Below are positions 32,636 to 41,291 of a DNA stretch of 42,791 nt, in pieces. This DNA is from Desulforudis sp. (GTDB lineage Bacteria > Bacillota > Desulfotomaculia > Desulfotomaculales > Desulforudaceae). The first letter of the stretch is position 1. Every line of letters begins with the position of its first letter. The DNA lies in contig QZIR01000072.1 in the NCBI GenBank assembly GCA_003604975.1, positions 1 to 42,791 of the forward strand, in the 5' to 3' direction. The notes below the pieces were generated by a model. It searched no databases. It was not told the DNA's origin and saw only the letters and a program-made list of their open reading frames with translations. A program made the translations under genes and the position numbers.

Positions 32636-32896
32636 ATGTTGCTAAAGAAAATATTAGCTGTAAATCAGGGAAAGATCACGTGTGAAATTCCTCCCAGTTT
32701 CGGGCAACAAGTCAAAGTTATCATTTTACCGGCAAATAGAGAAGATTCTACAGATTCTATAGAGAAAGGCTTATGGGATTATGCAGATGAATGGACCGAG
32801 GAAGAATGGCAAAGATTCAGCCTTAATAGTTTTATGAACACCGAAGACGATAGGGACGTAGACTGGGAGGATTTCTTCAGTGTTAAAAACAGGTGA
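32636..32896 (+). CDS. Antitoxin of a PemK/MazF-type module
   Basis: This 86-residue acidic protein starts with a short beta-rich segment ([11 protein letters not shown], then Q-Q-V-K-V-I-I-L-P) and ends with an acidic, probably unfolded tail rich in Trp, Glu and Asp (W-T-E-E-E-W-Q-R-F, then D-W-E-D-F-F). This is the usual build for an antitoxin whose tail wraps the toxin. A GGGAGGTG site precedes ATG 32636. Its last 17 bases overlap the toxin start. The DNA is clearly AT-richer than rfbG before and rfbH after. I do not recognise a named family. Confidence 0.65.
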   Translation: MLLKKILAVNQGKITCEIPPSFGQQVKVIILPANREDSTDSIEKGLWDYADEWTEEEWQRFSLNSFMNTEDDRDVDWEDFFSVKNR

Positions 32897-34487
32897 TATA
32901 CTCATTGCTGAATTTGTATATAGTGATCAGTCGGGGTTGAAACGAAGACCAGTTGTTTTGATAGAGAGGTTTGAAGAGGATCTGCTTGTTGCATATTTTA
33001 CGAGAGAGGTTAAGAAGTATGCAGATGAAACAACCTCAGTATTGATATCACAACAAGATATGTTCAAAGGTTCGATTAAATCCGCAAGCATTATTAGACT
33101 GCATAAACTTGCCGTTGTAGATAGAAGACTATGTAAATGGGTGGGAAAAGTTGGGGGTAAGAAGATTGATGAGATAATCAGAAAACTCGCTACTATCCCA
33201 ACCAAAGCTCATTTTAAAAACATACATTCAGCAACTGCATCTTTTGTCCCGGGCCAATCCCGTATCCCCTACGCCGGCCGGGTCTATGACGAAAAAGAAA
33301 TGCTCAGCCTGGTCGATTCCGCCCTTGATTTTTGGCTCACGGCTGGCCGCTTCGAGCGGGAATTCGCGCAAAAGCTGACCAAATTCCTGGGAGTCGCCCA
33401 CCTCATCACCACCAACTCGGGTTCATCAGCCAACCTGCTGGCCGTCGCCGCCCTGACCTCGCCCAAGCTTGGCGACCGGCGGCTTAAACCCGGTGACGAG
33501 ATCCTGACGGTGGCCGCCGGCTTCCCGACCACCGTCGCCCCGATCGTCCAGCACGGATTGGTCCCGGTGTTCGTGGATATCGACCTTGGAACCTACAACG
33601 TCAACGTTCCACAACTGGAGGCGGCGATTTCGGAGAAGACAAGGGCCATTTTCCTCGCCCACACCCTGGGCGTTCCCTTTGATCTGGAGCAGGTGGCGGC
33701 GCTTGCCCGCCGGCACAACCTGTGGCTCATCGAGGACAACTGCGACGCCCTGGGAGCGAAGTGGGACGGGCAATACACCGGCACCTTCGGCCATCTCGGT
33801 ACCTTGAGCTTCTACCCGGCCCATCACATTACGACGGGTGAGGGCGGTGCGGTACTCACCAACGACCCTCAACTCCGGCAACTGGTAACCTCCTTCCGGG
33901 ACTGGGGCCGGGACTGCTGGTGCGACCCCGGCCAAGACAACACCTGCGGCCGGAGATTCAACCAGCAGCACGGGGAATTGCCCTTCGGCTACGACCACAA
34001 ATATGTTTATTCCCACTTGGGCTACAACCTGAAGCTGACCGATATGCAGGCGGCCGTGGGCCTAGCCCAACTGGACAAACTGCCCGCCTTCATCGAAAAA
34101 CGACAGGAAAACTGGCAGCGGCTTTATCAGGGCCTGCAGGAGTTCAAAGAATTTTTCATCCTGCCGACGATTCCGCCCCAAGCAGAGGCCTCCCCCTTCG
34201 GCTTTGTTTTAACCATCAGGGACGGGGCACCCTTTGACAGAAAGGAAATCACAACTTTTCTTGAAGAGCGGAAGATCCAAACACGCACCGTCTTTGCCGG
34301 CAACATCGTCCGGCAGCCGGCCTTTACCGAGAGCGATATTCCTTACCGGCTGGCCGGGCAGTTGAAAAACACCGACAAGGTGATGACCGACACCTTCTGG
34401 ATCGGGGTCTATCCGGGGCTGAGCGGGGAGATGCTGGATTTCATAATCGAGAGATTCCGGGAGCTTATCAGGGGGAAAACGCGATGA
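32880..34487 (+). CDS. rfbH: In-frame fusion of a PemK/MazF-type toxin to RfbH (CDP-4-keto-6-deoxyglucose-3-dehydratase)
   Basis: Residues 1 to about 112 are a complete PemK/MazF-type endoribonuclease (G-D-I-L-I-A-E-F, then [11 protein letters not shown], then S-I-I-R-L-H-K-L). From F122 the sequence is RfbH (F-V-P-G[10 protein letters not shown]), which removes the C3 hydroxyl using PMP and an iron-sulfur cluster. The PLP lysine is replaced by His, as expected ([12 protein letters not shown]). The cluster cysteines are C288, C346, C348 and C356, matching the known C-x57-C-x-C-x7-C. There is no stop between the two parts, and RfbH lacks its normal first 30 or so residues and any nearby start codon; the next Met is residue 141. 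GTG 32880 follows GGGAGG. Confidence 0.88.
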   Translation: MLKTGDILIAEFVYSDQSGLKRRPVVLIERFEEDLLVAYFTREVKKYADETTSVLISQQDMFKGSIKSASIIRLHKLAVVDRRLCKWVGKVGGKKIDEIIRKLATIPTKAHFKNIHSATASFVPGQSRIPYAGRVYDEKEMLSLVDSALDFWLTAGRFEREFAQKLTKFLGVAHLITTNSGSSANLLAVAALTSPKLGDRRLKPGDEILTVAAGFPTTVAPIVQHGLVPVFVDIDLGTYNVNVPQLEAAISEKTRAIFLAHTLGVPFDLEQVAALARRHNLWLIEDNCDALGAKWDGQYTGTFGHLGTLSFYPAHHITTGEGGAVLTNDPQLRQLVTSFRDWGRDCWCDPGQDNTCGRRFNQQHGELPFGYDHKYVYSHLGYNLKLTDMQAAVGLAQLDKLPAFIEKRQENWQRLYQGLQEFKEFFILPTIPPQAEASPFGFVLTIRDGAPFDRKEITTFLEERKIQTRTVFAGNIVRQPAFTESDIPYRLAGQLKNTDKVMTDTFWIGVYPGLSGEMLDFIIERFRELIRGKTR

Positions 34488-35026
34488 AGTTTATTCCGAG
34501 TTTTATTCCGGGGTGCTTTGAGATTCAGCCTACCGTGCTTGAAGACCAACGCGGGCTGTTCGTGAAAACATTTCATGAACAGATCTTTGCCCAGTATGGT
34601 CTGGAGACTCATTTTGCCGAGGAGTATTATTCAAAGTCATATCAGGGTGTATTGAGAGGGTTACACTTTCAAGTTCCACCCCATGACCACGCCAAGCTGG
34701 TCTACTGCCTTGTCGGCCAAGTCAAGGACGTGGTCGTCGATCTGCGTCTGGGTTCGCCCACTTACGGGAAGTTTGCCAGCTTCATCCTGAGTGCTGAAAA
34801 AGCTAGTATGGTCTACATCCCGCGCGGCTTGGCCCACGGTTTCTATACGTTAAGTGACAGTGCTACTATGGTGTACAAGGTCACCTCCGTTTATTCGCCG
34901 CCACATGATACCGGTATTCGTTGGGACTCGGTGGGTATCGACTGGCCCAGCGACAATCCAATCATTTCCGAGCGTGACCGGCAATTTGAAACATTTGCTG
35001 CATTTAATAGCCCATTTCGGTTTTAA
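34484..35026 (+). CDS. dTDP-4-dehydrorhamnose 3,5-epimerase-like protein (RfbC/AscE type)
   Basis: The 180-residue protein is a cupin of the RmlC family, with R-G-L-H-F-Q (catalytic His), [20 protein letters not shown] and M-V-Y-K-V-T. In a cluster with rfbFGH it more likely acts on the CDP-3,6-dideoxy-4-keto sugar, as AscE does (5-epimerisation toward ascarylose), than on dTDP sugars: no rmlA, rmlB or rmlD is here. The start overlaps rfbH by four bases. Confidence 0.8.
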   Translation: MKFIPSFIPGCFEIQPTVLEDQRGLFVKTFHEQIFAQYGLETHFAEEYYSKSYQGVLRGLHFQVPPHDHAKLVYCLVGQVKDVVVDLRLGSPTYGKFASFILSAEKASMVYIPRGLAHGFYTLSDSATMVYKVTSVYSPPHDTGIRWDSVGIDWPSDNPIISERDRQFETFAAFNSPFRF

Positions 35027-35041
35027 AAATGGAGGAAAACA

Positions 35042-35950
35042 ATGACTGAAAATCGGTCATCGAGGGCGCTGATTACCGGTGCTACTGGCTTTGTTGGTTC
35101 CCGTCTGGCGCAGCGGTTGGTAAGTAAGGGTTGGGATGTACATGTTATTGTCCGACCGACTTCTAAATTAGAACAACTGGAGAATATAAAATCCCGCCTT
35201 AAGATTTATGAACACGATGGCAGCACCGAGCAACTGGAAAATATTGTTTCAGCCGCAAACCTAGACATCGTATTTCACCTGGCATCACTGTTCCTTGCCC
35301 AGCACCAGAGCAAAGACGTTGTGCCGCTGATTCAAAGCAACGTACAGTTCGGCACCCAACTGGTAGAGGCCATGGTCCAAAATGGCGTGTATCAGCTGGT
35401 CAACACCGGAACATCCTGGCAGCATTACGAAAACCAGGATTACAGTCCGGTGTGCTTGTACGCTGCTACCAAGCAGGCCTTTGAGATGCTGCTCCGATTT
35501 TACCTGGAAATCACTCCGTTAAAAGTTGTTACACTGAAGCTGTTTGACACTTACGGTCCCAACGACCCCCGACCAAAGCTGTTTCGGCTGCTGAAAACCG
35601 TGGCTGAGCGGCAAGAGCCGCTAGCGATGTCCCCCGGCGAGCAATTAATTGATCTGGTCTACATAGATGATGTGATCGATGCCTACCTGATTGCTGCCGA
35701 ACGCTTGCAGACCGGGTTGACTTGTAACCATGAACGCTACGCCGTGTCGTTAGGCCGGCCGGTAAGCCTGAAAGAGTTGGTCAATACCTACGAGCAGGTT
35801 ACAGGTAAAAAACTACCTATCCGGTGGGGAGGGCGGCCTTATCGACCTAGGGAAGTGATGGTACCGTGGAATACAGGGGAAAAGTTGCCCGGATGGGAAT
35901 CCCGGATTGCCCTTTTGGAGGGAATAAAGAGGGTGATTGCGGATGGCTAG
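35042..35950 (+). CDS. SDR-family sugar reductase (CDP-3,6-dideoxyhexose synthase type, AscF/RfbJ-like)
   Basis: This 302-residue extended SDR has the NAD(P) motif I-T-G-A-T-G-F-V-G-S-R, H-L-A-S-L, the Ser/Thr region V-N-T-G-T-S-W-Q-H-Y and Y-A-A-T-K (Y-x3-K). N-T-G-T-S-W-Q-H resembles CDP-abequose and related synthases. With RfbFGH and the 5-epimerase-like protein, the best guess is the 4-keto reductase giving CDP-ascarylose; abequose or paratose are less likely because of the epimerase. A GGAGG site lies ahead. The end overlaps a short start at 35943 (see that entry). Confidence 0.72.
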   Translation: MTENRSSRALITGATGFVGSRLAQRLVSKGWDVHVIVRPTSKLEQLENIKSRLKIYEHDGSTEQLENIVSAANLDIVFHLASLFLAQHQSKDVVPLIQSNVQFGTQLVEAMVQNGVYQLVNTGTSWQHYENQDYSPVCLYAATKQAFEMLLRFYLEITPLKVVTLKLFDTYGPNDPRPKLFRLLKTVAERQEPLAMSPGEQLIDLVYIDDVIDAYLIAAERLQTGLTCNHERYAVSLGRPVSLKELVNTYEQVTGKKLPIRWGGRPYRPREVMVPWNTGEKLPGWESRIALLEGIKRVIADG

Positions 35951-36011
35951 CGGAAGGTTACGGAGCTTTACCCCAGAAAAAGTGGCAACCAAAACCGTTT
36001 TGCGTCCTTAA
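35943..36011 (+). other. Short coupled reading frame, unassigned
   Basis: ATG 35943 overlaps the SDR stop and opens a 22-codon frame (M-A-S-G-R-L-R-S-F-T-P-E-K) ending at TAA. It could be the beginning of a lost gene. The remaining gap up to 36142 shows no other coding or structural signal I can support. Confidence 0.2.
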
Positions 36012-36142
36012 AGTCCGGCACAGTGAGAAATGCTGGAATGTATGGTTTTATTGTAAATAATACCTTTTGGGTTAGGGAAGGATCTATCCAGAGTTGGATG
36101 AGAAAACACGACAATTTACAACATTTATAAGGACCGAGATCA

Positions 36143-37150
36143 ATGAGCAAGAAAACGAGGCATACCACACCTAAAGTTTCGATTTGCATTCCAACTTATA
36201 ATCAGGCAGAGTTCTTGCCCCAAGCGCTGGAAAGCGCTCTTGATCAAACTTTTGAAAATATTGAGATAGTTGTTTCTGTAAATCACTGCACAGATAACAC
36301 CGAAGATATATTGAAAAAATATAGTGATCCACGCATAAAAGTTGTCCGGCCTAGCCGTTTTCTGAAAATGGCCGAGAACTGGCACTTTTGTGTCAGCCAA
36401 AGCAAAGGAGAATATTTCAACTTGCTGAGCTCTGACGATCGCTTGCTACCCGAATATGTTGAACACATGGTGGAAGTTCTTGATGCAAATCCTGGGGTTG
36501 GGTTTGCTCATTGCGCGTGCGAAACAATAGGAAAAGACGGTAAAATCTTGAGGCAAACAAACCCTCTCAAGCGCGAATTTGTCCGTTCTGGTAGAGTTAA
36601 GTTCAAGCGTTATGTTGTGCAATCAAATGCGGCTCTCGTTAGCGCTATGATTGGCCGTACCGTTTATGAAAAGGTTGGCGGCTTTGGTAGACAATGGGAA
36701 ATGATAGGTGATTGGGATTTGTGGTTGCGGTTGTTGCAAGTGGGGGACGTTGCTTATGTACCAAAGCACCTTGTCCAGTACAGAGCCTGGCAAGATGACA
36801 AGGGAGTTAGAGCAGGACGTATTAAGAAGCAGCTGTTTGAGACTATAACTCTCTATCAAGGACTTGAAAAACAGCTACTCGCTGAGGGACTTTGTGATGC
36901 AAGACTATTGCGTTTTGCAAAGAGGAGATACGCGCTAATCTTTCTTACTACTGTATGGGAACTTAAAAGCCAGCCGGAGAGAGAAGAATTAGGTAACACT
37001 ATTTTAAAGTTGAGTAACGATTGGCTAGTACTAGCTAAACTGAGGATGCTCCAAGCCGGATTTGGACCACTGTGGTCATCGTCGAAAAGAATAAAATCCA
37101 GAGTAAAAGAGCTCGTGAAGCAGTTTCTAAAACAAGCACTCCGTTTATGA
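36143..37150 (+). CDS. Glycosyltransferase family 2
   Basis: The 335-residue protein has the GT-A fold start V-S-I-C-I-P-T-Y-N-Q-A-E-F-L-P-Q-A-L-E-S-A-L-D-Q-T (given residue by residue), I-E-I-V-V-S-V-N-H-C-T-D-N-T, the metal-binding region L-L-S-S-D-D-R-L-L-P, and G-D-W-D-L-W-L-R. It probably adds one sugar to the lipid-linked repeat unit on the cytoplasmic face; the donor is unknown. AAGGACC lies before ATG 36143. The stop overlaps the flippase start (ATGA). The DNA is AT-richer than rfbH. Confidence 0.85.
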   Translation: MSKKTRHTTPKVSICIPTYNQAEFLPQALESALDQTFENIEIVVSVNHCTDNTEDILKKYSDPRIKVVRPSRFLKMAENWHFCVSQSKGEYFNLLSSDDRLLPEYVEHMVEVLDANPGVGFAHCACETIGKDGKILRQTNPLKREFVRSGRVKFKRYVVQSNAALVSAMIGRTVYEKVGGFGRQWEMIGDWDLWLRLLQVGDVAYVPKHLVQYRAWQDDKGVRAGRIKKQLFETITLYQGLEKQLLAEGLCDARLLRFAKRRYALIFLTTVWELKSQPEREELGNTILKLSNDWLVLAKLRMLQAGFGPLWSSSKRIKSRVKELVKQFLKQALRL

Positions 37151-38703
37151 GAAATTTGGGCAGTTTACATAATAAGTCGGGTACACACAAGGTAGCCCGT
37201 CGTGTTGGCTTAGGTTCGTTGGCTGTTTTCATGGGACAGGGAATCAATATCTTGGGGCAGATATTAGTTGCTCCTTTATTCCTCTGGGCCTGGGGGGCGC
37301 AGCTTTACGGAGAGTGGCTCACCATATTCGCTGTGGTTGCCTATCTCTCTCTTTTGGACTTTGGGATGCAGATGTATGTTGTAAATCGGCTGAACCAATG
37401 TTATTCAGTAAAGCAATTAAATGATTATACCCGTATCCTTCACAGTGCATTAGGTCTATATTTAAGTGTAGCGGTAGTGGCCGGATGCCTAATCGCAATT
37501 GCTGTATTTGTTGCACCCATTGGGCAGTGGTTGAACTTTAGGCTAATGGATCACTCAACCGTTGCAGTGGTCGCTCTTTTGTTAGCCACCCAGTTAATCT
37601 TTGCAATTCCCCAGGGTCTTATTGTAGGCTTATATAGAACCTTTTGGGAATTTCCACGAGGGGCTATGTTAGCCAATTTCCAACGAGCTTCTATGTTTGG
37701 TTTGATAGCATTGGTATTACTGGTTGGTGGCAGTGTTATACAGGTAGCTGCAATTCAACTAATTCCTTTAGTGGGTGTTATAGCCTTTGTGCTATACGAT
37801 CTTAGGAAACGGCATCCGGAGGTAAAGGTTGGTCTTTCGCAATCAGATTGGAAGCTTGCCATTACATTCTTAGGTCCTAGTTTACTTTTCTTCTTGATTC
37901 AGATATCCGGTGCGCTTACTGTGCAGGGAAGCATAATAGTGGTGAGCGCCTTTGCTGGTTCTGTTTATGTTGCTGTCTTTGCTATCCATCGAACTTTGAC
38001 AAATTCGATACGCCAAATAGTGGGTTCACTTAACAACGCCCTATGGCCGGAGTTGACGACTCTTGAGGCACACGGAGATTACAGCCGATTACGAATTGTT
38101 CATAGATCATTTGTTAAAATGTCCTTTGCCGCATGCGTTTTCGCTGGGATATGGTTGCACTTCGCTGGGAAGGATATAGTAGAGTTATGGACTTTAGGAA
38201 GAATTGCTTTTGATCAAAGGCTGTTAGATATTTTCTTACTTTATTTAGTCCTTCAAGCCCCATGGCTTGCCAGTTCCGTGTTCCCGGCTGCCTTTAATCA
38301 TCATAAGAATCTTGCCGTTTGCTACATCCTATCCGCTGTTTTAGGGCTTGGGCTAGCACTGGTTCTGGTTCAACATTTGGGCATGGTTGGTGTTGCCTTT
38401 GGGTTATTGATAGCAGATATTTTGGTATGTGGTTGGTTTATTCCCTTAGATACCTGTAGAATTTTAGGTGATAGCGTCAGGAAATTCTGGGCAGATACAG
38501 TGCTTCGTGGCGTGCCTGTAATAGCCATTGTGTGGGGAGCAGCATGGTTGGTCAATGAGTTTATAGATCCGCCTCTACTTCGGATCCTGATAATGTTCGG
38601 GAGCATGGCTCTAATCGGGACAAGTGTTGGTTATTTAGCGTGGCTAAATAGCGAAGAAAGAAGACGGGCAGCATCTTTAGTAGCCTTTTATGGAGCAAGG
38701 TAA
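37147..38703 (+). CDS. Wzx-type polysaccharide flippase
   Basis: The 518-residue protein has about 12-14 membrane helices with the MATE/Wzx layout, opening V-G-L-G-S-L-A-V-F-M-G-Q-G-I-N-I-L and L-V-A-P-L-F-L-W-A-W-G, then Y-G-E-W-L. It would flip lipid-linked repeat units across the membrane. The open frame reaches 37072, but ATG 37147 overlaps the glycosyltransferase stop by four bases and is the natural start. It lies directly before two more EPS enzymes and a Wzy. Confidence 0.85.
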   Translation: MRNLGSLHNKSGTHKVARRVGLGSLAVFMGQGINILGQILVAPLFLWAWGAQLYGEWLTIFAVVAYLSLLDFGMQMYVVNRLNQCYSVKQLNDYTRILHSALGLYLSVAVVAGCLIAIAVFVAPIGQWLNFRLMDHSTVAVVALLLATQLIFAIPQGLIVGLYRTFWEFPRGAMLANFQRASMFGLIALVLLVGGSVIQVAAIQLIPLVGVIAFVLYDLRKRHPEVKVGLSQSDWKLAITFLGPSLLFFLIQISGALTVQGSIIVVSAFAGSVYVAVFAIHRTLTNSIRQIVGSLNNALWPELTTLEAHGDYSRLRIVHRSFVKMSFAACVFAGIWLHFAGKDIVELWTLGRIAFDQRLLDIFLLYLVLQAPWLASSVFPAAFNHHKNLAVCYILSAVLGLGLALVLVQHLGMVGVAFGLLIADILVCGWFIPLDTCRILGDSVRKFWADTVLRGVPVIAIVWGAAWLVNEFIDPPLLRILIMFGSMALIGTSVGYLAWLNSEERRRAASLVAFYGAR

Positions 38704-38758
38704 CCAAATCAAGTAATGACTCGCGGAATTCAGAATAGAGCTGTTAGGAGGCGATAAC

Positions 38759-39967
38759 ATGAAAGTCGTTCTATGTTCCATGGTGCCCCATTATTCTCAT
38801 ACAGCTGTAGCTCTACAAGAAGCAGGGTATCTAAAGCGTTACATTACAGGGCTCATTTTGACTAATCGGAAACGGGGAAATGTCACCAGAGCTCTTCCAA
38901 TGAATATCCAGAAGAAACTACTTGGAGGTGGAAGGTGCAATAAACTCCTAAAGCCTGATTTAGTTACTTCTCTATGGTATGTGGAAGCAATCAGGAAAGG
39001 CTTGGGTTTGATGCCCTTCATAAACAATTATTATAATTATAAGATATTAATCTCAAATATCTTGTTTGATTTAGTGAGTTCTTTGTATTTAAATGAATGT
39101 AACATTCTTCATGTTATTAGTTCTCAAGGAACCCGTACATTACAGAAGGCAAAGAAAAAAGGAACAATTATTATTGTTGATGAAAGGGGAGCCCATCCAA
39201 CCCATCGAAGGAAATTACTAGAAGAAGAATATGCAAGGTTTAGATGTTCATCAAGCACCGAAGAGTTTTTTGAGAATATAAGAAAACAGGAATATGAACT
39301 GGCAGATTTCATTCTTGTTCCGTCGCAATATGTTTTTGATAGCTTTGTAAAGATGGGAATAAATGAGCACAAACTTTTTATAGTTCCGTACGGAGTAGAT
39401 CTCGGAGTTTTCCAACAAATCCCTAAGATTGATAAAACCTTTAGAGTTTTATATGTGGGAAGAGTATCCTTAGCAAAAGGAGTTCATTATCTATTAGAAG
39501 CATACAGACAACTAGAATTAAAAAATGCCGAGCTCCTTTTAATAGGGCAAATTGAAGAGGTATTCAAGCCCATCTTAAAGAAATATGCAGGGATATTTAA
39601 GCACATATCCAATGTGTCCAATAAAGAACTTTATAAGTTTTATAGCAATTCTTCTGTGTTTGTGCTTCCTTCGTTATCTGATAGCTTTGGCCTCGTTTCT
39701 TTGGAAGCTATGGCTTGTGGTTTGCCTATCATTGTGACTGAAAATTGCGGTGCAGTGACACGCGATGGAAAGGACGGATTTGTTATTCCCATAAGAGACG
39801 TTAAGGCCTTAAAAGAAAAAATACTTACATTGTATGAAAATGAAGACCTGAGACAGCAGATGGGTAACTCTGCAAAAGAGTATATAAAAAATTTTACTTG
39901 GGAGCATTACGGTCAGAAAGTTGTTCAAGCATATAGAGAAATAGCCCGGATTAGGGGTTTTGAGTAA
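38759..39967 (+). CDS. Glycosyltransferase family 4
   Basis: The 402-residue GT-B enzyme has F-R-V-L-Y-V-G-R-V-S-L-A-K-G-V-H-Y-L at the start of the C-terminal domain and the donor-binding S-D-S-F-G-L-V-S-L-E-A-M-A-C-G-L-P, the E-x7-E-like region of GT4. The N-terminal domain is less conserved. The DNA is the most AT-rich of the cluster, so this gene was probably acquired separately. TTAGGAGG precedes ATG 38759. Substrates are unknown. Confidence 0.87.
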   Translation: MKVVLCSMVPHYSHTAVALQEAGYLKRYITGLILTNRKRGNVTRALPMNIQKKLLGGGRCNKLLKPDLVTSLWYVEAIRKGLGLMPFINNYYNYKILISNILFDLVSSLYLNECNILHVISSQGTRTLQKAKKKGTIIIVDERGAHPTHRRKLLEEEYARFRCSSSTEEFFENIRKQEYELADFILVPSQYVFDSFVKMGINEHKLFIVPYGVDLGVFQQIPKIDKTFRVLYVGRVSLAKGVHYLLEAYRQLELKNAELLLIGQIEEVFKPILKKYAGIFKHISNVSNKELYKFYSNSSVFVLPSLSDSFGLVSLEAMACGLPIIVTENCGAVTRDGKDGFVIPIRDVKALKEKILTLYENEDLRQQMGNSAKEYIKNFTWEHYGQKVVQAYREIARIRGFE

Positions 39968-39995
39968 TGAATACTAGAAGAGGCAAAAAGCAAAA

Positions 39996-41291
39996 ATGAT
40001 CCTACAATCCATAATGCTGATTCCATTGATTCCGGTAGGCATTGTTGTTTTGGCTTATTTATTGCGGCGGCCCGAAGTAGCGTTCGCACTGTTTCTCTTT
40101 TCTTATGTTCTAGAAGGGGGTGTAATGCTGCCTTGGTTTCTAAATTTAACGCTGATTTTGTTTTCCATAGCAGTTTTGGGGTTTGTCGCTCAATTGGCGA
40201 CGGGGAAGAAAAACAATTTTAAACTCAAAGCAGTAGATTTGTGGCTTTGGGGCTTTGTCATTATTTTATTTGCAGGAAGTTACCTTGCACCAGATCCGGA
40301 AGCAGGATTTATCAAGGCACTCCGATTCACAGGCGCGGTATTCGGTTCTTATTTGTTAGCAAGGATTTTTCTTGATAATCCCGTTCAAATCTACCGATTT
40401 TTAAGGACTATTTTCGTTTCAGCGGCCATTATTTGTAGCGTACTTATAATTATTGCACTCCAAGGTGAAAGCACCGGAAGAATGTTTTTTATAGATGCAA
40501 ACCCTATTCCGGTAGCTACTTTTTTTGCAGTAGGGCTAATCCTCGCGGTAATTGAGGTGCTGATGCCTTTTCAAAAGGGGTGGAAATTTGACCGGGTTCT
40601 ATGTGCGATATTGATTCCTGTTTTCCTTTATGGCATCTTTCTAACTGGTGTGCGGGGGCCCCTCATTGCTGCAGGTGTTGGTTTGACTATTTTCTTTTCT
40701 TGGGGCTTTATCAAAAAGATGCGGCCCCACTTTAGAACGGCTTCTATCGCTACTTTAATTTTGGCGGCAGCAGGACTCCATCTTTTTAGAGAGATGCTCC
40801 CCAACATTGCGGCATATTCACCAACAGCCCTAATCGAAGGGCTGTCTACAATCGAACGACTTGAGCAATATGCGTTAGTTGCAAGTCTTTTTTCTCAAAG
40901 TCCTTTGTTAGGAGTTGGAACAAATGGATTCGTGCAGCTTACAGGTTGGGCTTACCCACACAATATTTTTCTGGAGGTTGCTGTAGAGAATGGCTTGGTC
41001 GGCTTGATATTTTTCGTAATATTCCTCAGCATTGTGGCAGGGTATGGGTTTAGGTTTCTCACGGTGTATTACCCATTTTTGACTGAATCGGGGCAAAAGC
41101 TCGGTTTAATGGTGTTGACAGTCGGCATTGCCCTATTGGTTGGTAGGCAATTTAGCTTTGGACTGGACATGCACAAAGATCTGTTTGCGTTTCTGGGGTT
41201 GGTTGTGAATCTGCCTTTACTTGCTCGGTTAGAGCTGCGCTTGCACCGAAAGAATCTGGAGGGCCGGCATGAACTACAAAAAAATCTATGA
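39996..41291 (+). CDS. Wzy-type O-antigen polymerase/ligase
   Basis: The 431-residue protein has about ten to twelve membrane helices and the O-antigen ligase/polymerase loop with T-G-V-R-G-P-L-I-A-A-G, then S-P-L-L-G-V-G-T-N-G-F and Y-P-H-N-I-F-L-E-V-A-V-E-N-G-L-V-G. It would polymerise repeat units outside the membrane. Unlike the protein at 22153 it has no TPR tail. The end overlaps the methyltransferase start by 23 bases. Confidence 0.82.
   Translation: MILQSIMLIPLIPVGIVVLAYLLRRPEVAFALFLFSYVLEGGVMLPWFLNLTLILFSIAVLGFVAQLATGKKNNFKLKAVDLWLWGFVIILFAGSYLAPDPEAGFIKALRFTGAVFGSYLLARIFLDNPVQIYRFLRTIFVSAAIICSVLIIIALQGESTGRMFFIDANPIPVATFFAVGLILAVIEVLMPFQKGWKFDRVLCAILIPVFLYGIFLTGVRGPLIAAGVGLTIFFSWGFIKKMRPHFRTASIATLILAAAGLHLFREMLPNIAAYSPTALIEGLSTIERLEQYALVASLFSQSPLLGVGTNGFVQLTGWAYPHNIFLEVAVENGLVGLIFFVIFLSIVAGYGFRFLTVYYPFLTESGQKLGLMVLTVGIALLVGRQFSFGLDMHKDLFAFLGLVVNLPLLARLELRLHRKNLEGRHELQKNL

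Noticed and set aside
33200-33302. A separate internal start for RfbH
   Set aside because: There is no ATG, GTG or TTG in frame between the toxin part and residue 141, which is already inside the conserved domain.
37072-37146. An N-terminal extension of the flippase
   Set aside because: It would overlap the glycosyltransferase by 79 bases; the four-base ATGA overlap at 37147 is the usual arrangement.
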